Positions 32,578 through 44,672 are shown, counted from the first letter of the stretch. The stretch: DNA of 64,000 nucleotides from Polynucleobacter meluiroseus (GCF_900205755.1 NZ_OANS01000001.1:1-64000), one strand, 5' to 3'. A program made the numbers and translations. The notes: a model not told the origin generated them from the sequence alone.

Positions 32578-32862
32578 TTGAACAAAGCAGAACTAATCGC
32601 AGCCATTGCTGAAGATGCTGAGATCTCAAAAGCCAAAGCTGAATTTGCATTAAATTCTGCTATTGAGCAAATCATTAAAGCAGTTACTAAGGGCGACTCA
32701 GTTCAACTGATCGGCTTCGGTACTTTCGCTTCTGGCAAACGTGCTGCGCGTATGGGTCGCAACCCAAAAACTGGCGAGCCACTCAAAATCGCTGCTGCTA
32801 AAACAGTGAAGTTCTCTGCTGGTAAAGCATTTAAAGATTCAGTAAACAAGCGTAAGAAGTAA
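32578..32862 (+). CDS. hup: HU family DNA-binding protein
   Basis: 94 residues, 90-class HU length. [20 protein letters not shown], then [20 protein letters not shown], give the helical body and the DNA-wrapping arms with the conserved RxGRNPxTGE. HU compacts the nucleoid. The start is TTG at 32578 with AAGGAG 9 bases upstream. A strong terminator follows. Confidence 0.95.
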   Translation: MNKAELIAAIAEDAEISKAKAEFALNSAIEQIIKAVTKGDSVQLIGFGTFASGKRAARMGRNPKTGEPLKIAAAKTVKFSAGKAFKDSVNKRKK

Positions 32863-32879
32863 TTCTGCCTTGCATAGAA

Positions 32880-32906
32880 AAGCCCGGCATGCCGGGCTTT
32901 TTTTTG
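32880..32906 (+). terminator. Rho-independent terminator
   Basis: AAGCCCGGC pairs with GCCGGGCTT around a minimal AT loop, followed by a run of eight T. It ends the hup transcript. Confidence 0.9.
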
Positions 32907-32967
32907 TTGCCTACACTTTGCGCTAAATGACAAACAATGTCCGCGCACGAAAATCTTCAAAAGTACC

Positions 32968-34119
32968 TTAGCTTTGCACCAGGCGCTTATGGCGATGAAT
33001 GCTCATCAAGATGCCCGCACCAAGCCCTAGGGTCACTAGGGCAGTTCCACCATAGCTAATAAAGGGTAGCGGGACGCCTACCACCGGCAGTAAGCCGCTC
33101 ACCATGCCAATATTGACAAAGGCATACGTAAAGAAAATAAGCGTTACGGAAGCCCCAAGTAGGCGGGTGAATAAATTTGGTGCGCTTGCTGAGATGGCTA
33201 AGCCCCTTTTGACCAAAGCGAAAAATAAGGCCAAGAGAATCATATTTCCTAAGAGGCCAAATTCTTCCGAGTACACGGCAAAGATAAAGTCGGTATGTTT
33301 TTCTGGAATAAATTCGAGGTGTGCTTGCGTGCCATGAAACCAGCCTTTTCCAAAAAAACCGCCCGAGCCGATTGCAATCATAGATTGAATGGTGTGGAAG
33401 CCTTTTCCAAGCGGGTCGGTAGTGGGGTCTAGCAAAGTACAAATTCGATGCTTTTGGTAGTCGTGTACAAACGGCCATACAACATCATTTGCACAAATGG
33501 TATTACCAAAAATAATAATGAGCAGGATGCCTAGGATTGCAAGACCCACGAATGGCAGAATCCATTTCCATGGCAATCCGGCCAAAATAATCACGTAGAG
33601 ACCCGCGGCAAACACCAGTAATGCAGTACCTAAGTCAGGTTGGCGCGCGATGAGCATGACGGGAATGCCAAGTATGACCGCCGCAACACCATAGTCCCAA
33701 GCTTTTTGAATGCCTTCCCGTTTTTGGAAATACCAAGCCAACATTAATGGCATAGCGATTTTCATAATCTCCGATGGCTGAATTACTATTCCAATATTGA
33801 GCCAACGCCGTGCCCCTTTCTTGACCAATCCAAAGGCGGCAACGGCAATCAGTAGGGCTACTCCCAGGCCATAAATCCAAACAGCAGAAATTTCTAGCCA
33901 CTTGGGCGGAATGCGCGACACAAGCCACATCACCGCAAAAGAGAGCACGAGATTGCGAATCTCATCGCCAATCGACACCGGTGTATCTTGACTGGCAGAT
34001 AAAAAGGTAAAAAAGCCGACTGCCGCTAAGCCAAGTAATATCAGGCCTAGCTGGCGATCGAGACCAGCAAAAAACCCAAAGAATACTTTTTGAACGACTT
34101 TTAAGGGGCTCTTTTCCAC
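32968..34119 (-). CDS. rodA: RodA, peptidoglycan glycosyltransferase of the elongasome
   Basis: 383 residues, about 10 membrane helices, SEDS family. GARRWLNIGIVIQPSEIMKI, KHTDFIFAVYSEEFGLLG and the C-terminal GVPLPFISYGGTALVTLGLG are SEDS signatures. RodA polymerises glycan strands with PBP2. GTG at 34119 is chosen because GGAGG lies 7 bases upstream; an ATG at 34140 lies before that site. The gene overlaps mrdA by 19 bases. Confidence 0.9.
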   Translation of the reverse strand: MEKSPLKVVQKVFFGFFAGLDRQLGLILLGLAAVGFFTFLSASQDTPVSIGDEIRNLVLSFAVMWLVSRIPPKWLEISAVWIYGLGVALLIAVAAFGLVKKGARRWLNIGIVIQPSEIMKIAMPLMLAWYFQKREGIQKAWDYGVAAVILGIPVMLIARQPDLGTALLVFAAGLYVIILAGLPWKWILPFVGLAILGILLIIIFGNTICANDVVWPFVHDYQKHRICTLLDPTTDPLGKGFHTIQSMIAIGSGGFFGKGWFHGTQAHLEFIPEKHTDFIFAVYSEEFGLLGNMILLALFFALVKRGLAISASAPNLFTRLLGASVTLIFFTYAFVNIGMVSGLLPVVGVPLPFISYGGTALVTLGLGAGILMSIHRHKRLVQS

Positions 34120-36008
34120 TCGGGAACCTCCGCAGGCCATTTACCTTCAAGGTAGTAATCCAATGCCTTGCGTGCAATCGGTGCCGCATACTGCGCACCA
34201 AAGCCGGCATTCTCAACAACCATGGCGAGCACAATGGTTGGCTTATCAGCAGGTGCAAAAGCAATATAGAGCGCATGATCGCGCAAGAATTCCGCAGTGG
34301 CCCCATGCTTATAGTCCTTAGAATTCAGACTGAAGACTTGTGCAGTGCCTGTTTTGCCACCCGCTCGGTATCCCGTATCTTTAAAGGCGGCTGCTGAGGT
34401 GCCGGAAATATTCACTTCGACCATGGCCTTCTTAATCACTTCAATATTTTCAGAGTTTAAATTGATCCGGTAACTTTCTTTTGGCGTGGTCAGCTGTTTT
34501 TGACGCGTAAAGGGGTCTTCAATCGCTTTCACCAAATGGGGCTTCATCACAATGCCGTTATTGGCCATATTAGCCATCCCATGCGCTAATTGCAAAATCG
34601 TAAAGGCGTTGTAGCCTTGACCAATGCCCAAAGAAATTGTTTCACCCTCATACCATTTCTGCTGCTCAGGTTTTTTGAAGAGATTTCTTTTCCATTCGGT
34701 CGAAGGTAAGACGCCTTTTGATTCCCCGCGTAAATCAATCCCCGTGATTTGACCTAAGCCAAAGGGTTTCATGAAGTCATGAATCATGTCGACGCCCATA
34801 TCGCGGGCAAGCATGTAGTAGTAAGTGTCACAGGATTCTACGATGGACTTCTGCATATCGACGGTGCCATGCCCGCCTTTTTTATCATCACGAAAGGTGT
34901 GATTACCAAAATCAAAATAGCCAGGATCAAAAATAGTTTGTGATGGGGTGCGTTTTTTATTCTCTAAAGCAGCCAGGGCCATGAAAGGTTTATAAGTAGA
35001 GCCGGGTGGATAAATTCCTTTCAGCGGCCGGTTATAAAGCGGTTTCTGAGGGGAGTCATTGAGTTCTTTCCAGGTAACTGAGTCAATGCCCTCAACAAAA
35101 TCGTTTGGATTGAAATTGGGCTTTGAGACAAAGGCAAGTACGTCACCCGTGGCTGGCTCTATGGCCACAAAGGCGCCCCGAAAATTTCCATAGAGCTGTT
35201 CAACTAAATATTGTAATTTGACGTCAACCGACAGAACGATATTTTTCCCGGCTATGGAAGGTGAGCTAGCTAAAGTGCGCACCGGTTTGCCGCCCGCAGT
35301 GATTTCTACCTGATCATATCCAGGCACGCCGCGCAAAACACTTTCATAACTTTGCTCTAGGCCAATTTTTCCGACGTACTGAATACCTGGCAAGAAGGAG
35401 GCTTGTAGAGCATCGGGGTCATCTGCTTTCGAGTCCTCAATTTCAGTCAGCATGCGCTCTCGATCTTTTTGGGATACGCGACCTATATAGCCAATCAGAT
35501 GTGAGGCAAGTTCGTTATAGGGATACTCGCGGAAACTACGCGCATGGATCTCAACACCGGGAAAGCGAAAGCGATTAGCCATAAAGCGAGCTGTCTCGGC
35601 TTCTGTCAACATCGAGCGTAGTGGAAAAGTCCCCATCTTGCGCGAGTCTTCGAGAGAGCGCTTGAGATTGCGACGATCACGCGGTGAAATCAGCACAATT
35701 TGAGATAACTCATCCATCAACTCATCCACGCCGACAGTGATTGCTTCAGCGTTCACATCCAATGTAAGTGCTGAATAGTTCCTGCCAATCACAACGCCAT
35801 TACGGTCAATGATCAGTCCCCGATTGGCTGGAACGGGTATGAGAGCAATGCGATTATTTTCTGCTTGAAGGGCATATTTATCGTGGCTCACTAATTGCAA
35901 CCAAACTAACCTGGATAGCAGTAGCAAAAAACAAAAAGTGACAAACAAGGTCGCAATATGAATGCGCTCTTGAAATGAATTGAGATCGGGTTTTTTAAAA
36001 GAAACCAT
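34101..36008 (-). CDS. mrdA: Penicillin-binding protein 2 (elongation transpeptidase)
   Basis: 635 residues: one membrane helix, a PBP dimerisation domain and a transpeptidase domain with the serine motif GIYPPGSTYKPF, the ESCDTYYY (SxN-type) motif and KTGTAQ. It cross-links new peptidoglycan during elongation with RodA. ATG at 36008 is preferred; TTG at 36020 overlaps the mreD stop. It is fourth in the mreB-mreC-mreD-mrdA-rodA unit. Confidence 0.9.
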   Translation of the reverse strand: MVSFKKPDLNSFQERIHIATLFVTFCFLLLLSRLVWLQLVSHDKYALQAENNRIALIPVPANRGLIIDRNGVVIGRNYSALTLDVNAEAITVGVDELMDELSQIVLISPRDRRNLKRSLEDSRKMGTFPLRSMLTEAETARFMANRFRFPGVEIHARSFREYPYNELASHLIGYIGRVSQKDRERMLTEIEDSKADDPDALQASFLPGIQYVGKIGLEQSYESVLRGVPGYDQVEITAGGKPVRTLASSPSIAGKNIVLSVDVKLQYLVEQLYGNFRGAFVAIEPATGDVLAFVSKPNFNPNDFVEGIDSVTWKELNDSPQKPLYNRPLKGIYPPGSTYKPFMALAALENKKRTPSQTIFDPGYFDFGNHTFRDDKKGGHGTVDMQKSIVESCDTYYYMLARDMGVDMIHDFMKPFGLGQITGIDLRGESKGVLPSTEWKRNLFKKPEQQKWYEGETISLGIGQGYNAFTILQLAHGMANMANNGIVMKPHLVKAIEDPFTRQKQLTTPKESYRINLNSENIEVIKKAMVEVNISGTSAAAFKDTGYRAGGKTGTAQVFSLNSKDYKHGATAEFLRDHALYIAFAPADKPTIVLAMVVENAGFGAQYAAPIARKALDYYLEGKWPAEVPEWKRAP

Positions 36009-36016
36009 ACCGCGTC

Positions 36017-36541
36017 TCAAATTGGACGGTTATGGTCAACATGAATTGGCCGACGTTGGGGCGCTAATAGAATCACGGTCGCTAATGGCCACAATAGCGC
36101 CTCTATGAGGGCCTGCAAAGCAGCGGACAATGCACTCCAGTACATCTCTCCACTGAGAATCCAGTGCGTCAGCACAGGAAAGAGTGACACCATCAGAAAT
36201 AAAGGCAATAAATGGAGTGCCTGAGTCAGAAGACCCAAAGGCAGAATACGTCTGTGCCAAGAAATCGCTAGATAAGCCACTAGAGAGTAACTAAATCCAT
36301 GTAAACCCAGTAGCTCCGAATTGTGTACATCCATTAGGAGACCAAGTCCAAACGCCAAAATAACGCTGACGTGACGATGCTGATGGATATTCCAAAACAC
36401 AATGCAAATAATCAACCAGTCCGGAACCCAACTATAGTTATCTATAGGGAGTAGATTGAGCATCAAAGCGCAAAACAGGCTGAAATAAATAAATACCTGA
36501 TTGACTGGGCGCAGAATGTAGCCGCTTTGATAATCAATCAT
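36017..36541 (-). CDS. mreD: Rod shape-determining protein MreD
   Basis: 174 residues with about five membrane helices (LIICIVFWNIHQHRHVSVIL, LGFGLLMDVHNSELLGLHGF). It links MreC to the elongation machinery. It has ATGA overlap with the mreC stop and lies in the standard order. Confidence 0.85.
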   Translation of the reverse strand: MIDYQSGYILRPVNQVFIYFSLFCALMLNLLPIDNYSWVPDWLIICIVFWNIHQHRHVSVILAFGLGLLMDVHNSELLGLHGFSYSLVAYLAISWHRRILPLGLLTQALHLLPLFLMVSLFPVLTHWILSGEMYWSALSAALQALIEALLWPLATVILLAPQRRPIHVDHNRPI

Positions 36542-37467
36542 TGCATTCCTCGCGCACGGGTTTGGCGTCTGCCAGGGGCGCTGCTGCTTGCATCATTCAA
36601 TTTATTTCCTGATGAAGCCGCTTTTGCATCCCATTGTGGGTCATATAAAAAGGCGAGCGCTTGACGATAGCGATTGATGCCTGCTACTGGCGTACAAAGG
36701 ACATTAGATGAATTTCTATCGGCATTGCGTTCAATGCGGTTGATGACAGCAACAGCAAAGCCAGGTGGATAGATGCCATCAATACCAGAGGTAATCAGTA
36801 AATCACCAACCTCTAGGTCGCTGGCAACCGGAAGGTAGCGCAACTCTAAGGGCTTGCCTCGCCCAGCTCCAAAAACGGCGGCTCTTAAGCCATTGCGGGC
36901 AACCTGTACTGGAACAGCGAAATCGCGGTCTTCAAGTAAAGAAACTTCAGCGGAATGATCGTATAGACGCACCACTTGCCCAAGAATGCCTGTGTCACTT
37001 GCAATTGGATTGCCGAGCTTTAAGCCATCGCTACTGCCCCGATTAATCACGATGCGCTGAGAAATGGAATTGGGCGGGTTAAAGAGAATTTCAACAGGGA
37101 GTGTTTTAAAGGTTACTTGCTTTTGTAAGTCTGCTAGTTGACGCAGATTCTGATTTTCAGTTGATAACAATTCTGATTGATTTGCCAACAAGGAAAGTTC
37201 TGCAAGGCGCACTTTCATTCCTTGATTTTCTTGTGCAAGGGTGCCGCGGGTCGTAAAGTATTCCGATGTTGCCTCAACCGCATCCCGTGGCAACAACATG
37301 ACATACTCCAATGGGCGCAGAACCTGATTCACTGCATTGCGTACGGAATCCAAGGGTTTAAAGCGCGCATCGATCAGCATCAATGCCACGCTGAGCGAGA
37401 GACAGACAATCAGTTTGACTAAAGCGGGAACGCCTTGTCTGAACAGAGGAGGAGCGCTATATTGCAA
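36538..37467 (-). CDS. mreC: Rod shape-determining protein MreC
   Basis: 309 residues: one membrane helix, a coiled coil (about 70-120: ENQGMKVRLAELSLL, NQNLRQLADLQKQV) and the two beta-barrels of the MreC core (VVRLYDHSAEVSLLEDRDFA, DLLITSGIDGIYPPGFAVA). The start is TTG at 37467. A C-terminal Ser/Arg-rich tail is present. Confidence 0.9.
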   Translation of the reverse strand: MQYSAPPLFRQGVPALVKLIVCLSLSVALMLIDARFKPLDSVRNAVNQVLRPLEYVMLLPRDAVEATSEYFTTRGTLAQENQGMKVRLAELSLLANQSELLSTENQNLRQLADLQKQVTFKTLPVEILFNPPNSISQRIVINRGSSDGLKLGNPIASDTGILGQVVRLYDHSAEVSLLEDRDFAVPVQVARNGLRAAVFGAGRGKPLELRYLPVASDLEVGDLLITSGIDGIYPPGFAVAVINRIERNADRNSSNVLCTPVAGINRYRQALAFLYDPQWDAKAASSGNKLNDASSSAPGRRQTRARGMQ

Positions 37468-37491
37468 TTCCCAAATCGACGTTTAAGTCGC

Positions 37492-38559
<1,068 letters not shown>

Positions 38560-38598
38560 TTAATGAAAATATATACAGGAATGATACTCTAGCGCCCC

Positions 38599-38892
38599 AT
38601 GAATCTGAACGATGTCCAGCGCATTGCGCACCTTTCAATGCTTGAATTAAGTCAAGCAGACGCCGAGGCACTTTTGCCCCAGTTACAAACTGTCTTCTCT
38701 TTGGTTGAGGAGATGCAGTCGGTTGACACCTCTGGAATGGCGCCTTTGGCGCATCCCATCCTTTTTCTGCGTGAACTGGCCCAACCACTTAGAGAAGATC
38801 TAGTGACCGAGCAAGATCACCGAGCGGAAAATATGCAATCCGCCCCCGCTCAAGAAGGCGGCTACTTTTTAGTTCCTAGGGTGATTGAATGA
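38599..38892 (+). CDS. gatC: Aspartyl/glutamyl-tRNA amidotransferase subunit C
   Basis: 97 residues, small helical GatC with the conserved [14 protein letters not shown] start and [20 protein letters not shown]. It assembles and stabilises GatA and GatB. It shares an ATGA overlap with gatA. Confidence 0.9.
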   Translation: MNLNDVQRIAHLSMLELSQADAEALLPQLQTVFSLVEEMQSVDTSGMAPLAHPILFLRELAQPLREDLVTEQDHRAENMQSAPAQEGGYFLVPRVIE

Positions 38893-40406
38893 GCTGGCAC
38901 AACACTCCAATCGCCTTAATGGCCAAGGCACTCGCAGCTAAAGAAGTCTCCAGCATAGAGCTCACACAGTACTTTTTAGACCGTATCGAGGCCGGGAAGC
39001 GTTGGAATGCATTCTTGGATGTAAATGCTCACTTAAGTTTAGAGCAAGCAAGTAAAGCAGACTTATTAATCTCATCTGGTCAATCTGGGCCGCTAACAGG
39101 TATTCCAGTGGCACACAAAGATGTTTTCGTTACGCGCGGCTGGAAGTCCACTGCCGCCTCAAAAATGCTAGAGGGTTACCTTAGTCCTTTCGACGCTACC
39201 GTAGTGGCTAATTTGGGAATGCCAAGCGAAGATAATCCTCGTGGAGCTGGCATGGTCTGTTTGGGGAAGACCAATATGGACGAATTCGCTATGGGCTCCT
39301 CCAATGAAAATTCAGCCTACGGTCCAGTGCCCAATCCCTGGAATGCCGAATGTGTCTCAGGGGGATCCTCCGGAGGATCCGCTGCGGCAGTCGCAGCTGG
39401 TCTGGCGCCGATTACTACTGGAAGCGATACGGGCGGCTCGATTCGGCAGCCGGCAGCTTTTTGTGGCTTGACCGGAATCAAACCCAGTTATGGCCGGGTT
39501 TCCCGTTACGGCATGATTGCGTACGCCTCTTCCCTCGATCAGGCCGGCCCGATGGGGAAAACGGCAGAAGATTGCGCGATGCTATTGACTGCAATGTCCT
39601 CCCATGACCCTCGAGATTCCACCTCACTGGCTGATTCTGGTGAAGATTACGGGCGCTATTTGCAGCAAGCTTGGAAGGCAGGCAATACCAATGTCGCTAA
39701 ACCCTTAGAAGGTCTGCGCATTGGTCTGCCAAAAGAATTCTTTGCCGAGGGCTTAGCTGAGGAAGTAGCGAATTCAGTAAACACCGCTGCTAAAGCACTG
39801 GAGGCACTTGGTGCCACATTGGTGGATGTCAGCTTACCTAAAACGCGTTTATCGATACCCGTGTATTACGTCTTAGCCCCCGCAGAAGCCTCGAGCAATT
39901 TAAGTCGCTTTGATGGTGTGCGCTATGGTCATCGTGCCGCAGAATATCGCGACCTCTCTGACATGTACAAAAAATCTCGTACTGAAGGTTTTGGTGAGGA
40001 AGTAAAGCGCCGCATCATGATTGGCTCTTATGTCTTGTGTCACGGTTATTACGATGCCTATTATTTACAAGCGCAGAAAATTCGACGCATTATTGCCGCT
40101 GATTTTCAAGCTGCATTTAATCAATGTGATGTGATTCTGGGTCCAGTTGCCCCGGATGTAGCCTGGCGCTTTGGTGAAAAATCCAAAGATCCTGTGCAAA
40201 TGTATTTAGAGGATATTTATACCCTGTCTACTAACCTCGCAGGTCTGCCAGCAATGAGCGTACCTTGCGGTTTTAATAAAAACAATTTACCAATTGGCAT
40301 GCAACTGATTGGCAACTATTTTGCAGAGGCGCGTCTGCTGCAAGTGGCGCACCAATATCAGCAAGCCAGTGACTGGCATTTGCGTCAAGCAAGCGAGGTG
40401 GCATGA
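38889..40406 (+). CDS. gatA: Glu/Asp-tRNA amidotransferase subunit A (amidase)
   Basis: 505 residues of the amidase-signature family. The Ser-cis-Ser-Lys triad is K77 (VAHKDVF), S160 (GGSSGGS) and S184 (TGGSIRQP). It releases ammonia from glutamine for mischarged Glu-tRNA-Gln or Asp-tRNA-Asn. Compared with typical GatA, there is a short extra stretch ([11 protein letters not shown]) before [13 protein letters not shown]; the active site looks unaffected. ATGA overlaps link it to both neighbours. Confidence 0.95.
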   Translation: MSWHNTPIALMAKALAAKEVSSIELTQYFLDRIEAGKRWNAFLDVNAHLSLEQASKADLLISSGQSGPLTGIPVAHKDVFVTRGWKSTAASKMLEGYLSPFDATVVANLGMPSEDNPRGAGMVCLGKTNMDEFAMGSSNENSAYGPVPNPWNAECVSGGSSGGSAAAVAAGLAPITTGSDTGGSIRQPAAFCGLTGIKPSYGRVSRYGMIAYASSLDQAGPMGKTAEDCAMLLTAMSSHDPRDSTSLADSGEDYGRYLQQAWKAGNTNVAKPLEGLRIGLPKEFFAEGLAEEVANSVNTAAKALEALGATLVDVSLPKTRLSIPVYYVLAPAEASSNLSRFDGVRYGHRAAEYRDLSDMYKKSRTEGFGEEVKRRIMIGSYVLCHGYYDAYYLQAQKIRRIIAADFQAAFNQCDVILGPVAPDVAWRFGEKSKDPVQMYLEDIYTLSTNLAGLPAMSVPCGFNKNNLPIGMQLIGNYFAEARLLQVAHQYQQASDWHLRQASEVA

Positions 40407-41875
40407 TGCAATGGGAAATCGTGATTGGCCTAGAGAGCCACGTGCAATTACGCACACAGTCCAAAATTTTTAGTGGTGCCAGCATTCGTTTTGGTGCTGG
40501 CCCAAACACCCAAGCCTGCCCGGTTGACTTGGCGCTACCAGGCGTCTTGCCTGTGCTGAATCGACAAGCGGTCGAGCATGCGATTCGTTTTGGTTTGGCA
40601 GTGGGCGCAAAGATTTCGCCCGCGAGTATTTTTGCGCGCAAGAATTACTTCTATCCAGACTTACCTAAGGGTTATCAAATTAGTCAGTTTGAAATTCCGG
40701 TAGTCGTAGGGGGCCATTTAGAAATTTTAGTCGGCGATGAAATCAAGGTGATTGAGTTGACGCGCGCACACATGGAAGAAGATGCCGGCAAGTCGGTACA
40801 TGAAGAAGATTTCACCGGCCCTCATGGCGAAGCATCGAGCGGGATTGATTTAAATCGTGCTGGCACTCCTTTATTAGAGATCGTGACTGAACCCGTGATG
40901 CGAAGTGCTGCCCAAGCAGTTGCTTATGCCAAAGCCCTTCATGGCCTAGTGGTCTGGTTGGGAGTATGTGACGGCAATATGCAAGAAGGCTCCTTCCGTT
41001 GTGACGCCAATGTATCGGTAAGACCTCTAGGTCAAGAAGAGTTTGGCACGCGCTGCGAAATTAAGAACCTCAATTCCTTCCGTTTTTTAGAAGAGGCGAT
41101 TCAGTATGAAGTGCGCCGTCAAATTGAGTTGATTGAGGATGGTGGCACAGTTGTTCAAGAGACGCGACTCTATGACCCAGATCGCCAAGAAACCCGCAGT
41201 ATGCGCAGCAAAGAAGACGCGAACGATTACCGGTACTTCCCTGATCCCGACTTACTGCCAGTAGTGATTGATGATGCTTGGATCGCGAAGGTGCGGAGTG
41301 ACATGCCTGCATTGCCAGCGCAACTGCGCGAGCAATGGCAGGCAGAGTTTGGCTTGAGTGCTTATGACGTGCAATTGCTTACACAAGATCGCGCTACTGC
41401 CAAAGTGTTCGAGGATTTGTTAGAGATTGTGGGCAAGCCTTTGGCTAAGGCGGCAGCCAACTTAATTGCGGGAGAGTTCGCCTCAGCCTTAAATCGTGCG
41501 AACTTAAGCGCAGTAGAGGCGCCCTTGCAAGCCGAACATTTAGCGCCACTATTAACACGCATTGCTGACGGCACCATTTCGAATAAGATCGCAAAAGATA
41601 TTTTTGCCACCCTTTGGGAAGAGGCCTTATCCGGCAAGCCAATCAGCACGGTTGATCACATCATTGACACTCAAGGCCTTAAGCAAATCAGCGATAGCTG
41701 CGAGCTTGAGGCCATCATTGATAAGGTCTTGGCCGCCAATGCTAAATCCGTGGAAGAGTTCCGCGCTGGAAAAGAAAAAGCCTTCAATGCCTTGGTAGGG
41801 CAAATCATGAAAGCCTCTCAAGGTAAGGCAAATCCGGGGCAGGTTAATGAATTACTTCGCAAGAAGCTAGGTTAA
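40403..41875 (+). CDS. gatB: Glu/Asp-tRNA amidotransferase subunit B
   Basis: 490 residues. [20 protein letters not shown], then [16 protein letters not shown] and [13 protein letters not shown], are GatB signatures, with the C-terminal helical tRNA-binding domain after about 340. It phosphorylates and amidates the misacylated tRNA. The start is ATG at 40403 or the adjacent ATG at 40406. Confidence 0.95.
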   Translation: MMQWEIVIGLESHVQLRTQSKIFSGASIRFGAGPNTQACPVDLALPGVLPVLNRQAVEHAIRFGLAVGAKISPASIFARKNYFYPDLPKGYQISQFEIPVVVGGHLEILVGDEIKVIELTRAHMEEDAGKSVHEEDFTGPHGEASSGIDLNRAGTPLLEIVTEPVMRSAAQAVAYAKALHGLVVWLGVCDGNMQEGSFRCDANVSVRPLGQEEFGTRCEIKNLNSFRFLEEAIQYEVRRQIELIEDGGTVVQETRLYDPDRQETRSMRSKEDANDYRYFPDPDLLPVVIDDAWIAKVRSDMPALPAQLREQWQAEFGLSAYDVQLLTQDRATAKVFEDLLEIVGKPLAKAAANLIAGEFASALNRANLSAVEAPLQAEHLAPLLTRIADGTISNKIAKDIFATLWEEALSGKPISTVDHIIDTQGLKQISDSCELEAIIDKVLAANAKSVEEFRAGKEKAFNALVGQIMKASQGKANPGQVNELLRKKLG

Positions 41876-41896
41876 GTTCTTTTCAGAAAGAGATAG

Positions 41897-42571
41897 ATGA
41901 GTGCAATAGATCCAAAGCAGGCAGAGCAAGAAGAATTAGTGGCGGAGTGGTTACGCTCTACCCCAGGTTTTTTTGAGCGCTATGCCACCCTCTTAAATGA
42001 AATCCGTTTGAAGCACCCCCACGAAGATCGCACGATTTCTTTGCAAGAGCGGCAAATGACTTTATTGCGCACCCAGAATCAAGAACTCAATCGCCGTTTA
42101 AGCGAGATGCTTCATTTTGGTAGTCGTAATGACAAAACCCAGCAAAGCTTGGTAGCTTGGTTGTTGCGCCTGATGAGTGCTAATAACCGAATGGAAGTTG
42201 AGGCTGCAGTCACGGCAGGTCTATCCGAGGTATTTGAAGTCGAATCTGCGCAATTACTTTCACCGAATTCCGCATTTGGACCTTGGGTTGACACGCCTTT
42301 GTGTGGCCCTGTGAAAGAGATGGCTGCGGCGAGTGTGGATCTGTTGGCCACCCAAGTGACTATAGATGATGAGGCGCAAAGTTTAGTAGCGATTGGACTA
42401 CCTTTAGGTAAAAGCATTGGGGTTGCGCAGGCACCAGCCGCATTGTTATTGACTAGCAAAGACGAAACACGTTTTACTGCTGATATGGGCGCGTTTTATT
42501 TACGCCAAATCGCCGAACTGACTGCTGCTGCTTTGGATCGTATCCAGGCTTATGAGCACACAGCCGATTGA
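41897..42571 (+). CDS. DUF484 family protein
   Basis: 224 residues. VAEWLRSTPGFFERYATLLN at the start, and the GAF-like core after about 90, fit DUF484, which is often encoded directly upstream of xerC. Function unknown; the GAF-like fold could sense a small molecule. It overlaps xerC by 20 bases. Confidence 0.85.
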   Translation: MSAIDPKQAEQEELVAEWLRSTPGFFERYATLLNEIRLKHPHEDRTISLQERQMTLLRTQNQELNRRLSEMLHFGSRNDKTQQSLVAWLLRLMSANNRMEVEAAVTAGLSEVFEVESAQLLSPNSAFGPWVDTPLCGPVKEMAAASVDLLATQVTIDDEAQSLVAIGLPLGKSIGVAQAPAALLLTSKDETRFTADMGAFYLRQIAELTAAALDRIQAYEHTAD

Positions 42572-43553
42572 GCTTGAGTCACTCATGCAAGCGTATTTGC
42601 ATGAGTTACATGTTTTACGTCAGCTTTCCGCGCATACTTTAAAGGCATATCGAGCCGACTTGACCGAACTGCAATCCTTTGCGGCCGAGGACTCAGTAGA
42701 GTTATTGCGCGTGACTAACGCCCATGTAAGACGTTGGGCTGGCCGACTGCATGCCCAAGGAAAATCTGCCCGTACTATCGCGCGCGCACTCTCCTCTTGG
42801 CGAGGTTGGTATGGCTGGCTCACTGAAAAGAATGCTCGTAGTGATGCGGCATCAGGCAAACTCAGCGCCCACTTAACAGCTAATCCAGTAGACGATGTTA
42901 AGGCGCCCAAGCGCTTAAAGTCTTTACCAAAAGCCCTATCGGTTGAGCAGGCCTTGGCGTTAGTTAAGCAAGCCTTAGATGAGGCCCAAGAAAAAAAAGA
43001 TGCAGAGTCTATTCGGGACGCTGCCATGATTGATTTGCTCTATTCCTCAGGCTTGCGACTTTCAGAATTGCTAGGTATCGATGTGATGCAAAGCAAGGAT
43101 CGCCAACAAGAATCTGCGGGATGGTTAGATTGGGACGCAGCCGAAGTGACCGTATTGGGTAAAGGCGGTAAGCGCCGCTCCGTCCCAGTTGGCGCTCCTG
43201 CAATGCAATCCCTGCAAGCCTGGCGCGCCGCGCGTAATGCCATTGAACCAGTACAAACTTCGTTAGCTTTGTTTACCTCTGCAACAGGCGCCCGTTTATC
43301 CCCCCGCACGGTCCAGGCGCGCCTTAGGACCTTGGCCATGAGGGCGGGGCTACCAACCCATGTCCATCCCCATATGATGCGTCACAGCTTTGCTAGCCAC
43401 GTCCTGCAATCTTCCCAAGATTTGCGGGCCGTTCAGGAAATGCTGGGCCATGCCAGCATTGCGAGCACCCAGATATATACCTCCTTAGACTTCCAGCACT
43501 TAGCACAAGCCTATGACAAGGCGCATCCACGTGCAAAGGCTGGTAAAGACTAA
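42552..43553 (+). CDS. xerC: Tyrosine recombinase XerC
   Basis: 333 residues with the complete tyrosine-recombinase set: R169 (SSGLRLSELLG), K204 (VLGKGGKR), H274 and R277 (HPHMMRHSF), H300 (MLGHASI) and nucleophile Y309. It resolves chromosome dimers with XerD at dif. It is longer than the usual 300 residues because of inserts near 95-115 and 178-196. It is a housekeeping recombinase, not evidence for a mobile element. Confidence 0.9.
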   Translation: MSTQPIELESLMQAYLHELHVLRQLSAHTLKAYRADLTELQSFAAEDSVELLRVTNAHVRRWAGRLHAQGKSARTIARALSSWRGWYGWLTEKNARSDAASGKLSAHLTANPVDDVKAPKRLKSLPKALSVEQALALVKQALDEAQEKKDAESIRDAAMIDLLYSSGLRLSELLGIDVMQSKDRQQESAGWLDWDAAEVTVLGKGGKRRSVPVGAPAMQSLQAWRAARNAIEPVQTSLALFTSATGARLSPRTVQARLRTLAMRAGLPTHVHPHMMRHSFASHVLQSSQDLRAVQEMLGHASIASTQIYTSLDFQHLAQAYDKAHPRAKAGKD

Positions 43554-43622
43554 AGAACTAGGTAAGATATTAGTTTTCTCATTTTGAGAAAGCTTCATTT
43601 CTAGATTTTGATTGGATTAGTA

Positions 43623-44672
43623 ATGGCATTAATACCTGTAACGATTCTCACGGGCTTTTTGGGAAGCGGAAAAACCACGCTGTTAAAGCACATACTGACC
43701 GAGCAGCATGGCAAAAAGATCGCCGTGATTGAAAACGAATTCGGCGAAGAAAACATCGATAACGATATTTTGGTTCAAGACAGTCAAGAAAATATCGTAC
43801 AAATGAGCAATGGTTGTATTTGCTGCACGATTCGTGGTGATTTAGTCGAAGCCTTGAATGCCCTTTGGGAGCAGCGTAAGGATAAAAAGATCAGTTTTGA
43901 GCGAGTAGTAATTGAGACCACTGGCGTAGCCAACCCAGGCCCAGTTGCACAAACCTTTTTTATGGATGACGATGTAGCCGATCATTATGTTTTGGATGCA
44001 GTGGTCACCTTGGTAGACGCTAAGCATGGTCAGCAGCAATTAACGGAGCATGAAGAGGCGCAGCGCCAAGTCGGCTTTGCAGATCAAATTTTCATTACAA
44101 AAACGGATTTGGTAAGCGAGGCCGAAGTAGAAGCTTTGCGTAATCGCCTGATGCATATGAATCCACGTGCACCGATTCAGGGGATTTCAAAAGGGGTAGT
44201 GCCGTTAGACGCCGTGCTAGATCTCAAAGGCTTTAATCTGAACGCAAAGCTGGATATCGATCCACACTTCCTAGAACAAGAAGACCACGACCATGCCGAC
44301 TGCGGTCACGACCATAGTCACGACACGCATGGCCATGACCATGCTCACGATCACCACGGTCATACTGGGCATACAGATCGCATTCAATCCTTTGTTTTTC
44401 GTAGTGACAAACCCTTTGATCATAAAAAATTAGAAGACTTTTTAGGCGGCATTTTGGAGGTCTTTGGCGAGAAGATGCTGCGCTACAAAGGGGTGCTCTA
44501 CGTGAAGGGTAGCAACCGTAAAGTCGTGTTTCAAGGGGTGCATCAGATGATGGGTAGCGATTTGGCTGGTCCTTGGGGTGCGGAACCCAAAAAAACCCGT
44601 ATGGTCTTCATAGGCATCGATTTACCTAAGGACACTTTATTAGCAGGGTTGGAAGGATGTTTGGCGGGCTAA
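43623..44672 (+). CDS. CobW/YjiA-type G3E GTPase (metal chaperone)
   Basis: 349 residues. P-loop [13 protein letters not shown], the metal-binding [11 protein letters not shown] (CxCC), and a TKTDLV GTPase motif are present. A long His/Asp-rich stretch ([20 protein letters not shown] and on) near 220-250 and a C-terminal CobW_C domain follow. G3E proteins deliver zinc or other metals to enzymes. No Zur-like operator was clear upstream. The starting ATG at 43623 is preferred to a TTG at 43608. Confidence 0.9.
   Translation: MALIPVTILTGFLGSGKTTLLKHILTEQHGKKIAVIENEFGEENIDNDILVQDSQENIVQMSNGCICCTIRGDLVEALNALWEQRKDKKISFERVVIETTGVANPGPVAQTFFMDDDVADHYVLDAVVTLVDAKHGQQQLTEHEEAQRQVGFADQIFITKTDLVSEAEVEALRNRLMHMNPRAPIQGISKGVVPLDAVLDLKGFNLNAKLDIDPHFLEQEDHDHADCGHDHSHDTHGHDHAHDHHGHTGHTDRIQSFVFRSDKPFDHKKLEDFLGGILEVFGEKMLRYKGVLYVKGSNRKVVFQGVHQMMGSDLAGPWGAEPKKTRMVFIGIDLPKDTLLAGLEGCLAG

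Noticed and set aside
42552..43553. Tyrosine recombinase as a sign of a mobile element
   Set aside because: It sits with DUF484 in the standard XerC context and has no att-like repeats beside it.
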